Of a DNA stretch of 12,003 bases, positions 1-6,250 are shown in pieces. Source of the DNA: Methanobacterium sp. (GTDB lineage Archaea; Methanobacteriota; Methanobacteria; Methanobacteriales; Methanobacteriaceae). The notes beneath the pieces were generated by a model. That model searched no databases, was not told the DNA's origin, and was given only the letters and a program-made list of their open reading frames with translations. The stretch lies in the NCBI GenBank assembly GCA_003151535.1, contig PLXT01000116.1:1-12003 (forward strand). Direction: 5' to 3'. Within the stretch, counting starts at the first letter, position 1. The number at the start of each line of letters is the position of its first letter. Both the position numbers and the translations under genes were made by a program.

Positions 1-2
1 AC

Positions 3-131
3 GCCGTAATCAAAAACATATTCCATAATGGCCACGTAAAAGTCACCACAACACTCAGAACACACACCAAAAACATCATAACCTGCTTATGCTACAACCT
101 CATGCAATTAAACACCCTCAAACAAAAATAA
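3..131 (+). mobile_element. transposase, C-terminal fragment (window edge)
   Basis: An open frame enters from the left edge and ends at TAA 129-131, giving 42 residues that start AVIKNIFHNGHVKV and end in NTLKQK. The basic, Thr/Asn-rich tail with a closing Leu-rich helix resembles the C-terminus of archaeal IS transposases. The coding strand is rich in A and C and poor in G (many AAC, ACC, ATC and CTC codons), unlike the AT-rich genes that follow but like the second transposase tail at 8530-8706. The family cannot be settled from 42 residues, and whether the element is whole depends on sequence left of the window. Confidence 0.55.
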
Positions 132-275
132 CACCACCTCGCGAACGCTAAAAAAATAAATAGAAAAAAACATAAAAAAATAACCAAAACCTCACCAAAA
201 AATTCAAACGCTAAAAAAATAACCAAAAAAACAAAGTTAATCGAAATTCTCTTAATTATTAATCGATCATTGAAC
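132..275 (-). terminator. A-rich spacer with direct repeats; T-run terminator for the minus-strand gene
   Basis: The spacer separates two convergent reading frames. A 16-bp direct repeat, AACGCTAAAAAAATAA, lies at 144-159 and 207-222, and runs of seven A recur at 174-180 and 213-219, each followed by TAACCAAAA. Read on the minus strand these are T7 runs just after the stop of the 299-aa gene, which fits archaeal T-run termination. The repeats could also belong to the end of the insertion element. Confidence 0.4.
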
Positions 276-1175
276 TCATTTTCTTTTTAATTGGAAGATG
301 TAAGCAAAATCCTTTTTTTCATCTGGAAGGATATTGTTTAAAATTCTTTTGACCTCATCTTCGGTTGAACCACTGGCAATGATTATACCCCCCAATATAG
401 CAAACCATCCAGTATTTACACCTATATCATGAAGCTTTCGTCCATACTTCCGGGCATGAGACTTTTCTGTGTCCTGATGATAAATTTTGAGAAACTCGGG
501 ATCACTATTAACCAGATCATCTATTTCTTGTCCATAAATTTCACGGTTACGTTCACTTCGTAAATAGAATCGTAAAATATCCGCATCGGTTTTTTCAAGT
601 TCCTTTGTCATATTGAGGGATCTAATAATCCCATATCTGAATTTAGCTTCTTGATAGGTGCCATTAAAGTCGCTGCGCATGTCTCCACCAAAACTGATAG
701 GATAAGATGGGAGTATACTATCATATATTATCCTATTTTTAAAGGGTAAAAGCACAGCTTCCACCATTATAGGCAAGTTTGATCCTAACATCTCTTCAAA
801 GTAGGAATTAAGAGCAAGAACTCCATATGCCTTTGGAGGATCGTTTATATCAAGGAAAATAGTATAATTCTTTAAATAACGAAAAATAAGTAATTTTTCT
901 TTAATAAAATTTTTCCAGCTTTTTATTATTTCTAATTCATCTGGAGAGAAGTTCATAGGATTTACTTCAATAAATGAATCTATTAACTGGGGAGTTTTAA
1001 ATAATTTATCTCGAAGTTCCATTAATTCTTCAATTGAACATTTGAAAAATTCATTAGGGGAATCAATATCATCTATTAAATTAAGCTTTTTATTAACGTA
1101 AAACCACAATGAGTGGTAGAGTTTATAAAATAATTCCACATCTTCATCAGATAACTTCATTTTATACCACGTCAT
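276..1175 (-). CDS. unrecognised 299-aa protein, second gene of the PRiA4_ORF3 unit
   Basis: I do not recognise a named family. The protein is soluble-looking and mostly charged, with acidic N-terminal helices, a central part containing YPISFGGDMRSDFNGTY (about 157-173), a stretch rich in Arg and Glu, and a short hydrophobic segment WFAILGGIIIASG (about 258-270) too short for a secure membrane span. Its first ATG begins on the base after the stop codon of the upstream 192-aa gene, so the two are almost certainly co-transcribed and translationally coupled. No Shine-Dalgarno sequence precedes this ATG. The in-frame ATG at codon 6 (MKLSDEDVEL) is an equally possible start. The tight pairing suggests a function shared with the PRiA4_ORF3-like protein, but which one cannot be told. 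Confidence 0.75.
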   Translation of the reverse strand: MTWYKMKLSDEDVELFYKLYHSLWFYVNKKLNLIDDIDSPNEFFKCSIEELMELRDKLFKTPQLIDSFIEVNPMNFSPDELEIIKSWKNFIKEKLLIFRYLKNYTIFLDINDPPKAYGVLALNSYFEEMLGSNLPIMVEAVLLPFKNRIIYDSILPSYPISFGGDMRSDFNGTYQEAKFRYGIIRSLNMTKELEKTDADILRFYLRSERNREIYGQEIDDLVNSDPEFLKIYHQDTEKSHARKYGRKLHDIGVNTGWFAILGGIIIASGSTEDEVKRILNNILPDEKKDFAYIFQLKRK

Positions 1176-1754
1176 TTAATAGTTTTCATCAAAATTAAGT
1201 AAATCATTCATATGATCAGTAGGATCACTAAAAACAACATTTTTGGGATCGAAATATTCAGGGTCAAAATTTTCTCCAACCCACTCTAACATCTCCTCAT
1301 ATTCTTCATGATCAGGATTCTTTATGATCTCTAAAAGCTCTTCATACCCCCAAACACCCCCACAATCCTCAGGAGGACAAGCTCCTTTTCCATTGATACA
1401 TATAGGATAATTAACATCTTTTTCTACAGGAACAATATTTTCCAGTTTTATTATATGCCCCCATGAATCACCAAAGTCATAGATATAATGTGCTAAGGGA
1501 TTATCCATATCTAAAAAATCTGCAATTAACTGCTCCCACTCTGGAGTTTTAATAGTGATTATTTCCTTAGTGGAATGATTAACTGTTTCAAATTCATGCA
1601 TATGATAATTTTCCCAGCCCATGGCATCCTGAATGGTTACGTGTAGATCCCAGAAGGTATAAGTCTCTGGAACCAGTACCCTACGCCAAATCATTGACTT
1701 AGACTCTTCTAGAACTATCTTAAACTGACAAACATTTTCAAATTTTTTTTCCAT
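1176..1754 (-). CDS. PRiA4_ORF3 / IS1096 TnpR-like family protein
   Basis: 192 aa, the usual size for the plasmid pRiA4b ORF-3-like family (PF07929), which also includes the so-called TnpR passenger protein of IS1096. Family landmarks in order: an N-terminal strand ending IWRRVLVPETYTFWDLH (about 22-38), MGWENYHMHEFE (45-56), YDFGDSWGH (92-100), and CPPEDCGGVWGYEELLE (126-142) followed by PDHEEYEEMLEWVGENFDP. His51, His53, Asp93, Asp96 and His100 are candidate conserved polar residues. The biochemical role of the family is not established. AGGAGG at 1764-1769 on the minus strand lies 9 bases before the ATG and fixes the start. The gene leads a two-gene unit with the abutting 299-aa gene, and a transposase tail lies beyond that gene, consistent with mobile or accessory DNA. 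Confidence 0.88.
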   Translation of the reverse strand: MEKKFENVCQFKIVLEESKSMIWRRVLVPETYTFWDLHVTIQDAMGWENYHMHEFETVNHSTKEIITIKTPEWEQLIADFLDMDNPLAHYIYDFGDSWGHIIKLENIVPVEKDVNYPICINGKGACPPEDCGGVWGYEELLEIIKNPDHEEYEEMLEWVGENFDPEYFDPKNVVFSDPTDHMNDLLNFDENY

Positions 1755-1763
1755 ATTTCTATT

Positions 1764-1769
1764 CCTCCT
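1764..1769 (-). promoter_or_regulatory. Shine-Dalgarno site of the PRiA4_ORF3-like gene
   Basis: AGGAGG on the minus strand, 9 bases upstream of the ATG at 1754. It is a near-perfect match to the anti-SD of methanogen 16S rRNA and supports the chosen start. Confidence 0.7.
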
Positions 1770-1941
1770 AATTAGGGTCTATTCAATAATTTATAACCTT
1801 TTAATCATAATTTTTATCATATTATTAGTTACATTCTATATTAAACAATTTCAGTGATCTCTCCAAAATTTCCAGGGTGGATTTTACGTTTAATGCTGAT
1901 AAAAATAATTAGGACAAACACTTAATTGGGTTAAAAAATAT

Positions 1942-2526
1942 TTAATATGTCCAAACTGGTATTTCCTTCCATTTAGCATTGAATATTTTCAATGTTTTTA
2001 TGATTTCAGGATAATTTTTTCTATCAAATATTAAAACACCTTTACCAATCTTTTCAGCCCGTATTTCATCTATGATACCAGGATAAAATTTAGTTTCTTT
2101 TTTATTATTCTCTTTAATATATGTTGATTTTCCACCGTTAAGGGCTCTATTTAATTTATTACGTGAATTTTGATCTAATTTAGATGTATTATAAGCAATT
2201 ATCATTTTAGATTTTAATTCCATATCATTAAGACTGACTGTTACTGGTCTACCATAGAGGAGAATTCCTTCTCCTGATAATGCACCTGTAAGTGTAGGTT
2301 CATCTTTTAATTCATCAATTGTTAAGTGTATTAACTGAAATTCTTCGGGTTTCATATCGTTTATTTTTCTTATAGTTTGATGGTTTTTTTTGGAATAAAT
2401 TATAGCTATATCTACATCTGATTCTCGTGTTGCTTCATTTCTTGCAACTGAAGCAAATAGGATTATTGAAATAATATTTTCAAAGTCCTTTATTTTGTTT
2501 GAGAAGTCTATGGCTTTTTTAAACAT
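1942..2526 (-). CDS. nucleotidyltransferase-domain protein, MNT-like (antitoxin candidate)
   Basis: 194 aa. The N-terminal 90 residues form a polymerase-beta-type nucleotidyltransferase fold: a helix, then LFASVARNEATRESDVDIAII (about 23-43) with the paired metal-binding acids Asp37 and Asp39. The usual Gly before the Ser of the GS motif is Ala here (FAS), so activity may be altered. The remaining 100 residues are basic and contain YPGIIDEIRAEKIGKGVLIF (about 147-166), which I read as a separate C-terminal domain, making the protein longer than minimal MNT antitoxins. The start overlaps by 8 bases the end of an upstream frame that encodes a small helical protein, the layout typical of HEPN/MNT toxin-antitoxin pairs, where MNT proteins AMPylate or otherwise neutralise the HEPN RNase. 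That partner is broken here, so this may be an orphaned antitoxin. Confidence 0.8.
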   Translation of the reverse strand: MFKKAIDFSNKIKDFENIISIILFASVARNEATRESDVDIAIIYSKKNHQTIRKINDMKPEEFQLIHLTIDELKDEPTLTGALSGEGILLYGRPVTVSLNDMELKSKMIIAYNTSKLDQNSRNKLNRALNGGKSTYIKENNKKETKFYPGIIDEIRAEKIGKGVLIFDRKNYPEIIKTLKIFNAKWKEIPVWTY

Positions 2527-2887
2527 TTATTATTCCTTCACAAAATTCTTTAATCTTTGAATATATTGATTTAGCTATTTTAACAGTATTTCCATTCTTC
2601 CCGGTGCCGTATATCTGACTTGGCCTCATCTCTTCCAATTCTCTAAGAAGTTCAGATATTTCAGCACTATTTTCATCAAAATATTCTTCCCTTTTAATTA
2701 AACTTGGAAGCTTATTATGCTTAATGTCTCTATCTGGTCTAAGTCTTCCTATAAAATGCTACGTTGCATTTACATAATGGGCCGATAGGAGCATGCAAAG
2801 TTCTATAACAGTTTTATGATCTTCTGCATCGTCTAATTTGGATAGCGTTCCCTCAAGGTTACTTATCTTCTCAAAATGACCTTCTAT
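2519..2887 (-). pseudogene. broken partner of the nucleotidyltransferase, HEPN-like
   Basis: Between stop codons the minus-strand frame encodes about 122 codons, running from RIEGHFEKISNLEGTLSKL to KIKEFCEGIINV, interrupted by one in-frame TAG at 2759-2761 between HYVNAT and HFIGRLRPDRDIKHN. Residues after the stop stay in the same frame and look genuine: RLRPDRDIKH, two helical segments, and MRPSQIYGTGKNGNTVKIAKS. An Arg-x6-His (RPDRDIKH) is compatible with the RX4-6H motif of HEPN RNases, though I am not certain of the family. No ATG, GTG or TTG opens the frame. The codon where a start would be expected (2885-2887) is ATA, possibly a decayed ATG. The last 8 bases overlap the nucleotidyltransferase start. 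Both lesions argue for an inactivated toxin. Pyrrolysine read-through is unlikely in this group, which generally lacks the pyl genes. Confidence 0.65.
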
Positions 2888-2910
2888 TCTGTTATATTAA
2901 TATAACAGAA
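2887..2910. promoter_or_regulatory. perfect 24-bp palindrome, operator candidate
   Basis: The half-site TTCTGTTATATT (2887-2898) is followed directly by its exact reverse complement. It lies at the 5' end of the HEPN-like frame, about where transcription from the minus-strand TATA-like box at 2913-2923 would begin, a position suited to autorepression by the toxin-antitoxin complex. Confidence 0.6.
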
Positions 2911-2980
2911 AGCATATATAAAGATTACTGTTATATCAATACTAAATAAAATGCTTATAAAGCAAACTGTTATATCAATA
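2889..2980. repeat. three 39-bp-spaced repeats CTGTTATAT(C/T)AATA
   Basis: CTGTTATAT(C/T)AATA begins at 2889, 2928 and 2967, exactly 39 bp apart. Copies 2 and 3 are identical over at least 14 bases. Units 1 and 2 are also alike further on, each ending in a TATAAAG-type stretch (2913-2923 and 2953-2962) that reads CTTTATATATG and CTTTATAAGC on the minus strand, both acceptable archaeal TATA boxes. Only copy 1 is completed to a full palindrome. The array fills the upstream region of the nucleotidyltransferase locus. Confidence 0.65.
2913..2923 (-). promoter_or_regulatory. TATA box candidate of the HEPN/MNT-like locus
   Basis: The minus strand reads CTTTATATATG, a close match to the archaeal TATA consensus. 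Placed about 27 bases before the first codons of the HEPN-like frame, it predicts a nearly leaderless transcript starting inside the palindrome. Confidence 0.45.
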
Positions 2981-3291
2981 TAAAAAAAATCTATTAATTA
3001 TTATTCTAACCCCTCCTCTGTTTTTTAGTTTTCGGCGAAGATTTTTAGTTGTAGCCGAGTGTTATGATGGTGCCTATTAAAAGTACATTTAGTGAGAAGT
3101 GTTTTGTGATTAATATATAGGTTCCACACTAGTTTTTAATGATGAGATGATTCACGCTTCATTCTTCAAAAGCCTTGAAATAGAAGATGAAGAAATCGGG
3201 GGAATGGCCCGATCCAGGACACGTGCTAATCTAAGACAATATTAAATATATTTTTCTTATGAATTTTATTTTTGGAGGGTTGGTAAAAAAA
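2981..3291. other. intergenic gap with a possible 32-codon remnant
   Basis: No confident gene. A plus-strand frame 3147-3245 (MIHASFFKSLEIEDEEIGGM to NLRQY) has charged, protein-like composition but no good ribosome binding site. It may be the tail of a lost gene. A TCGGC/GCCGA inverted pair at about 3033-3059 has a 5-bp stem only. GGAGGG at 3274-3279 belongs to the response-regulator remnant downstream. Confidence 0.3.
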
Positions 3292-3679
3292 ATGTAAAAC
3301 TCAAAAATTTTAATAGTGGAAGATGAAATCATAGTTGCTGAAGATTTAAAACAGCGATTAGAAAATTTAGGTTATAATATAGTTGGTATTGCAGCTAAAG
3401 GGGAGAGATGCATTAAAAATAACTGGAGAAACAAATCCTGATCTTATTTTAATGGATATAATGCTAAAAGGAGAATTAGATGGAATAGACACTGCCCAAA
3501 CAATACGTAACGTCTACAATATCCCATTTATATATTTAACAGGAAGCACTGACAACACAATCCGGGAAAGAACAGAAACAACCAAACCCATAGGTTACAT
3601 CATCAAACCATTCGATGAATTATCATTACAAAATTCCATAGAAATAGCATTTATAAACGAAAAAACAAGCGAAGAATAA
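3292..3679 (+). pseudogene. single-domain response regulator (receiver), disrupted
   Basis: A CheY-like receiver domain (PF00072) of about 125 residues can be rebuilt from two frames. The first reads KILIVEDEIIVAEDLKQRLE and so on to KGE. The second resumes at DALKITGETNPDLILMDIML and runs to the stop at 3677-3679. Landmarks survive: the acidic pocket VEDE, the phospho-acceptor Asp in LILMDIM (3455-3457), the Thr of YLTG and the Lys of IKPF. Two lesions are visible. The codon after ATG 3292-3294 is TAA, and one extra base in GGGGAGAGATGC (about 3401-3411) shifts the frame between KGE and DALK. GGAGGG at 3274-3279 is the old ribosome binding site. Methanobacteria carry many such receiver proteins that work with PAS/histidine kinases; no kinase is nearby. 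A TTG-started frame at 3383 could give only the C-terminal two thirds. Confidence 0.85.
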
Positions 3680-3722
3680 AAATATTAGTTTTAATAACTG
3701 TTACTCCTTTAATAAATGATTG

Positions 3723-3738
3723 GATCATGTTAATGATC
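3723..3738. terminator. short hairpin between convergent genes
   Basis: GATCAT, loop GTTA, then ATGATC form a 6-bp perfect stem between the receiver remnant (+) and the zinc-finger gene (-). No T-run follows directly, so its role as a terminator is uncertain. Confidence 0.3.
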
Positions 3739-3749
3739 AAAATAGTCTA

Positions 3750-4187
3750 TTATTTATCCAGTTTTTTTTTAAATTTTAAAGTTCCCCCACACTCGCAGGA
3801 CTCAAAATCTTTTAAGGATTCCCCTTCTTGTAGTTGGTAGTATCCATTGCATTTATTACAGATTAAATATCCCCTTTTATCTTCTTTTTGGTTTAGTTTT
3901 TTTTCAAAATTATTTAAAAACCCAGATATTTTTCCATTTGTATTGTTTAATAATTTTGTTATTCCTTCATCTTTTAACAATTTTTTTGCTCTGTTAGTGA
4001 GTTCTGTTATAAATTCATCAATATTATTGTTATTAGAATTTTCATTTACCAAAGATTGTAATTTTTGTTCACATTCTAAGCAAATATTTTTACCTTCAAA
4101 AATAACTCTGCAATCATCACACAAAGGTCGTGAACAGCCTACACAAACTGCTACAGCTTTTTTATCTGGATGTTGATTACATTGCAT
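3750..4187 (-). CDS. B-box-type zinc finger and C-terminal zinc-ribbon protein
   Basis: 145 aa with zinc sites at both ends. Residues 1-40 have the spacing of a B-box-like finger: Cys3, His6, Cys15, Cys18, Cys23, Cys26, Cys36, Cys39 (CNQHPDKKAVAVCVGC and so on). A middle part of about 60 residues is Asn/Lys-rich and helical with a likely coiled segment. Residues 107-139 form a small zinc ribbon with Cys110, Cys113, Cys131 and Cys133, ending in CECGGTLKF. No membrane segment or enzyme motif is visible, so the protein probably acts in the cytoplasm as a protein- or nucleic-acid-binding adaptor. It lies 37 bp downstream of the zinc-ribbon/Hsp20 gene on the same strand and is likely in its operon, suggesting a shared role in handling damaged or zinc-binding proteins; that role is inference. 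A weak AGATGAT precedes the ATG. Confidence 0.8.
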   Translation of the reverse strand: MQCNQHPDKKAVAVCVGCSRPLCDDCRVIFEGKNICLECEQKLQSLVNENSNNNNIDEFITELTNRAKKLLKDEGITKLLNNTNGKISGFLNNFEKKLNQKEDKRGYLICNKCNGYYQLQEGESLKDFESCECGGTLKFKKKLDK

Positions 4188-4224
4188 TTATATCATCTTT
4201 ATTAAATATAAAAAAAATTTATAA

Positions 4225-4920
4225 TTAAAGTTCTAGTTTATGTCCTTGTACCACATTTGCTTTAGGCAGTTTGATAATTAATAGATAGTTATTATATTCG
4301 GCTTCAGCTTTCTCAGGAATAACTTCTGTACGGAAAAAAATATCTTTATTTAATGTACCGCGATGTATTTCCCTTCGAACTATTTGAGTACCCTGTTCTA
4401 TTTCCACTTCGTGATCAAATTCAGCTTTGAGATTTATTTTACGAGAGGTTATGTTTATATCCAGATCTTCTTTTTTAATGTTAGGTAGTTGGATTGTAAC
4501 AATATAACTATCCTGAGTTTCATTAACTTCAGACTCAATAGCTAATGTATAATCTTCAACAGATTTTATAATATCAGTTTTAGCTTTAATTGCTACTTTA
4601 CCTGCATCTGATGCTAATTTATGAAATAATCCTTTTCTTTGAATGATAGATTGTTTACTGCTAATTAATTCGCTTAAATTGTTGGATGAATTGTTTACTT
4701 TATTTTGAGCTCTTTGATCTGATAAATTTTGCCCACATTCTGGACAAAACTTTACTCCTTCTGGGCAGATCATTCCACAAGTAAAACAAATATTTTCTGT
4801 TTCCTTATTGACGATATTTTGCCCACATTCAACACAAAATTTAGCAGTTTCTACATTTTCACATCCACATTCTGAACAAATATTTTTTGACTCTTCTAAA
4901 TTATTATTTGCTTCATCCAT
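4225..4920 (-). CDS. double zinc-ribbon / Hsp20 (alpha-crystallin) fusion protein
   Basis: 231 aa. Two zinc ribbons lie at the N-terminus: Cys15, Cys18, Cys29, Cys32 and Cys45, Cys48, Cys59, Cys62 (CxxC pairs ending in FCVECG and FCPECG). A polar, partly helical linker (about 70-128) follows. Residues 130-221 match an alpha-crystallin domain: IESEVNETQDSYIVTIQLPN, KEDLDINIT, FFRTEVIPEKAEAEYNNYLL and IIKLPK, the last corresponding to the closing strands of small heat-shock proteins. The C-terminal LEL could stand in for the IxI motif used in oligomer assembly. Small heat-shock proteins hold unfolding proteins; zinc ribbons on one suggest targeting or redox sensing, which is inference. GGGGG at 4928-4932 on the minus strand is the likely ribosome binding site. 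The gene leads a probable operon with the B-box protein. Confidence 0.87.
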   Translation of the reverse strand: MDEANNNLEESKNICSECGCENVETAKFCVECGQNIVNKETENICFTCGMICPEGVKFCPECGQNLSDQRAQNKVNNSSNNLSELISSKQSIIQRKGLFHKLASDAGKVAIKAKTDIIKSVEDYTLAIESEVNETQDSYIVTIQLPNIKKEDLDINITSRKINLKAEFDHEVEIEQGTQIVRREIHRGTLNKDIFFRTEVIPEKAEAEYNNYLLIIKLPKANVVQGHKLEL

Positions 4921-5051
4921 AAAATATCCCCCATATTCTCATAAAAATAATCTATAAATTGGGGTATATTATTTTATACTTATAATTATATTGCAAATAT
5001 ATTGAAATTGGAGAATTAATATTTTACAAATAATATTTATGGAAGCAGAAA

Positions 5052-5441
5052 GTGAGAATTCTAAATTTTAATATTCAATTCGGTAGAGGTAAAAGAATTC
5101 AATTAATATTGGATTATATTTTGAGGATTGATTAATGGGAGATTTCAACAGCTGCACAAAAGAAGATTCAGCTAATAGAACAGTTTACAATCCTAAGGGT
5201 TTAGTCAAACTTGAAGAATTAGGATACATTGACATGTGGAAATATAATTCAAATAAAGACTCTGATAGATATACTTGGTATACATCATACAGGAACTGGG
5301 TTTAGAATAGACTATGCATTCGTTTTCCCTAACCTCGCTACTAGATTAATGGATGTATCATCAACTCATGATAAATCAATTAGGGAATCTAAAATTTCTG
5401 ATCATTCACCACTAATAATTACTTTAAACAATATCATCTGA
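5052..5441 (+). pseudogene. endonuclease/exonuclease/phosphatase (EEP) family gene, deleted and frameshifted
   Basis: Three pieces of one EEP-fold enzyme lie in order. (1) GTG 5052 opens RILNFNIQFGRGKRIQLILD, the first strand with the metal-binding Asn, stopping at TAA 5133. (2) ATG 5135 opens MGDFNSCTKEDSANR, with the GDFN catalytic Asp and Asn, then VKLEELGYIDMW and SDRYTWY. (3) From about 5283 a second frame continues HHTGTGFRIDYAFVFP and ends with KISDHSPLIITL, containing the SDH catalytic Asp-His. Joining 1 to 2 needs a large internal deletion, since the usual domain is about 250 aa and only about 125 remain. Joining 2 to 3 needs removal of one extra base near 5280-5283. The family includes ExoIII-type AP endonucleases. 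Only 16 bp separate its end from the UDG-like gene, so the two were probably one operon. Confidence 0.8.
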
Positions 5442-5457
5442 GAGTTGGATGTGAATA

Positions 5458-6126
5458 ATGATGATTAATAAAGAAATTGCTTACACAAAGTTGGTAGATA
5501 AAAGGAAAAGTTATATATTTCCAGAAGGTCTATTAAACCCATCTAAAGTTTTAAATGGTATTTATGATGAGGATAATCAAATAGGGCCATGGTCAAAATG
5601 GCAAGGTAACCTAGAAGTTGATATGATGCTTATAGGTCAAGATTGGGGTACTGTAAATTTCTTTATTGAAACTAAAGGAGGACCACAAGATGATAGCCAA
5701 ACAAATAGAAATTTAAGGAAATTATTTAGTATAATCGATATTGATGTAGGTTATCCAAACAATCCAAATAAATATGTTCCAGTATTCTTTACAAATGTTA
5801 TTTTAGGATTGAAAGTAGGTGCTATGGCAGATAGTGTCAAGGCTTCATGGCTAAGAAATGATGCTGAAACATTCTTAAAACCTACAATAAATATTATCCA
5901 GCCTAAGATGATTATAACACTGGGTAAGAAAGCCTATGATGCATTGGCCATCATATATAAATTAAAGAAATCACCATTAAAAAACTTAGTTGAAAACAAC
6001 CCCATAAAATTACCAGATGGAAAGTTGCTATTTGCAGTTTATCACTGCGGTAGACTAGGAATTGCTTCGCGGAATTTTGAATTACAAAAGAAGGACTGGA
6101 AAAAGATAAATGAATATTATCCCTAA
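5458..6126 (+). CDS. uracil-DNA glycosylase superfamily protein, divergent
   Basis: 222 aa, the size and motif order of the UDG superfamily (PF03167). The first active-site loop is MLIGQDWG (57-64), with Asp62 in the place of the acidic or polar catalytic residue. FTNV (111-114) follows as the base-binding segment. KMIITLGKKAYDAL (150-163) is the typical strand-helix with Leu-Gly-Lys, and YHCGRLG (195-201) corresponds to the second, His-led loop (HPS or HP-type in other families). It would cleave uracil or another damaged base from DNA. No Cys cluster for an Fe-S centre like that of family 4 is present. GGATGTGA at 5450-5457 serves as ribosome binding site for ATG 5458 or the next codon's ATG. 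It follows the EEP remnant by 16 bp, which suggests a former base-excision repair pair. Substrate and exact family remain open. Confidence 0.8.
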   Translation: MMINKEIAYTKLVDKRKSYIFPEGLLNPSKVLNGIYDEDNQIGPWSKWQGNLEVDMMLIGQDWGTVNFFIETKGGPQDDSQTNRNLRKLFSIIDIDVGYPNNPNKYVPVFFTNVILGLKVGAMADSVKASWLRNDAETFLKPTINIIQPKMIITLGKKAYDALAIIYKLKKSPLKNLVENNPIKLPDGKLLFAVYHCGRLGIASRNFELQKKDWKKINEYYP

Positions 6127-6235
6127 TAGGAAAGAATATACGATACCGAATTAATTATAACAATTTTTTGTTTGTTAGTTCCCTTTTACTTACTATTTTA
6201 AATAGATAAATCCATAATAAATAAGATATAAGGAA

Positions 6236-6243
6236 AAGGAGGT
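6236..6243 (+). promoter_or_regulatory. Shine-Dalgarno site of the DUF4013 gene
   Basis: AAGGAGGT, a full-length match to the anti-SD, lies 7 bases before ATG 6251 and fixes that start. Confidence 0.75.
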
Positions 6244-6250
6244 AAAAAAT

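Noticed and set aside
2759..2761. TAG as pyrrolysine codon in the HEPN-like gene
   Set aside because: Methanobacteriales generally lack the pyl system, the start codon is missing too, and the protein type is not a methylamine methyltransferase.
3033..3059. Hairpin TCGGC...GCCGA as a structured RNA
   Set aside because: A 5-bp stem with a 17-base loop is expected by chance; no other supporting structure.
3147..3245. 32-codon plus-strand frame MIHASFFKSLEIEDEEIGGM...
   Set aside because: Protein-like composition, but too short, without a ribosome binding site or recognisable family; kept only as a note in the gap entry.
3847..4176. 109-codon plus-strand frame opposite the B-box gene
   Set aside because: It is the antisense of a well-supported zinc-finger gene and has a low-complexity Phe/Ser/Leu composition.
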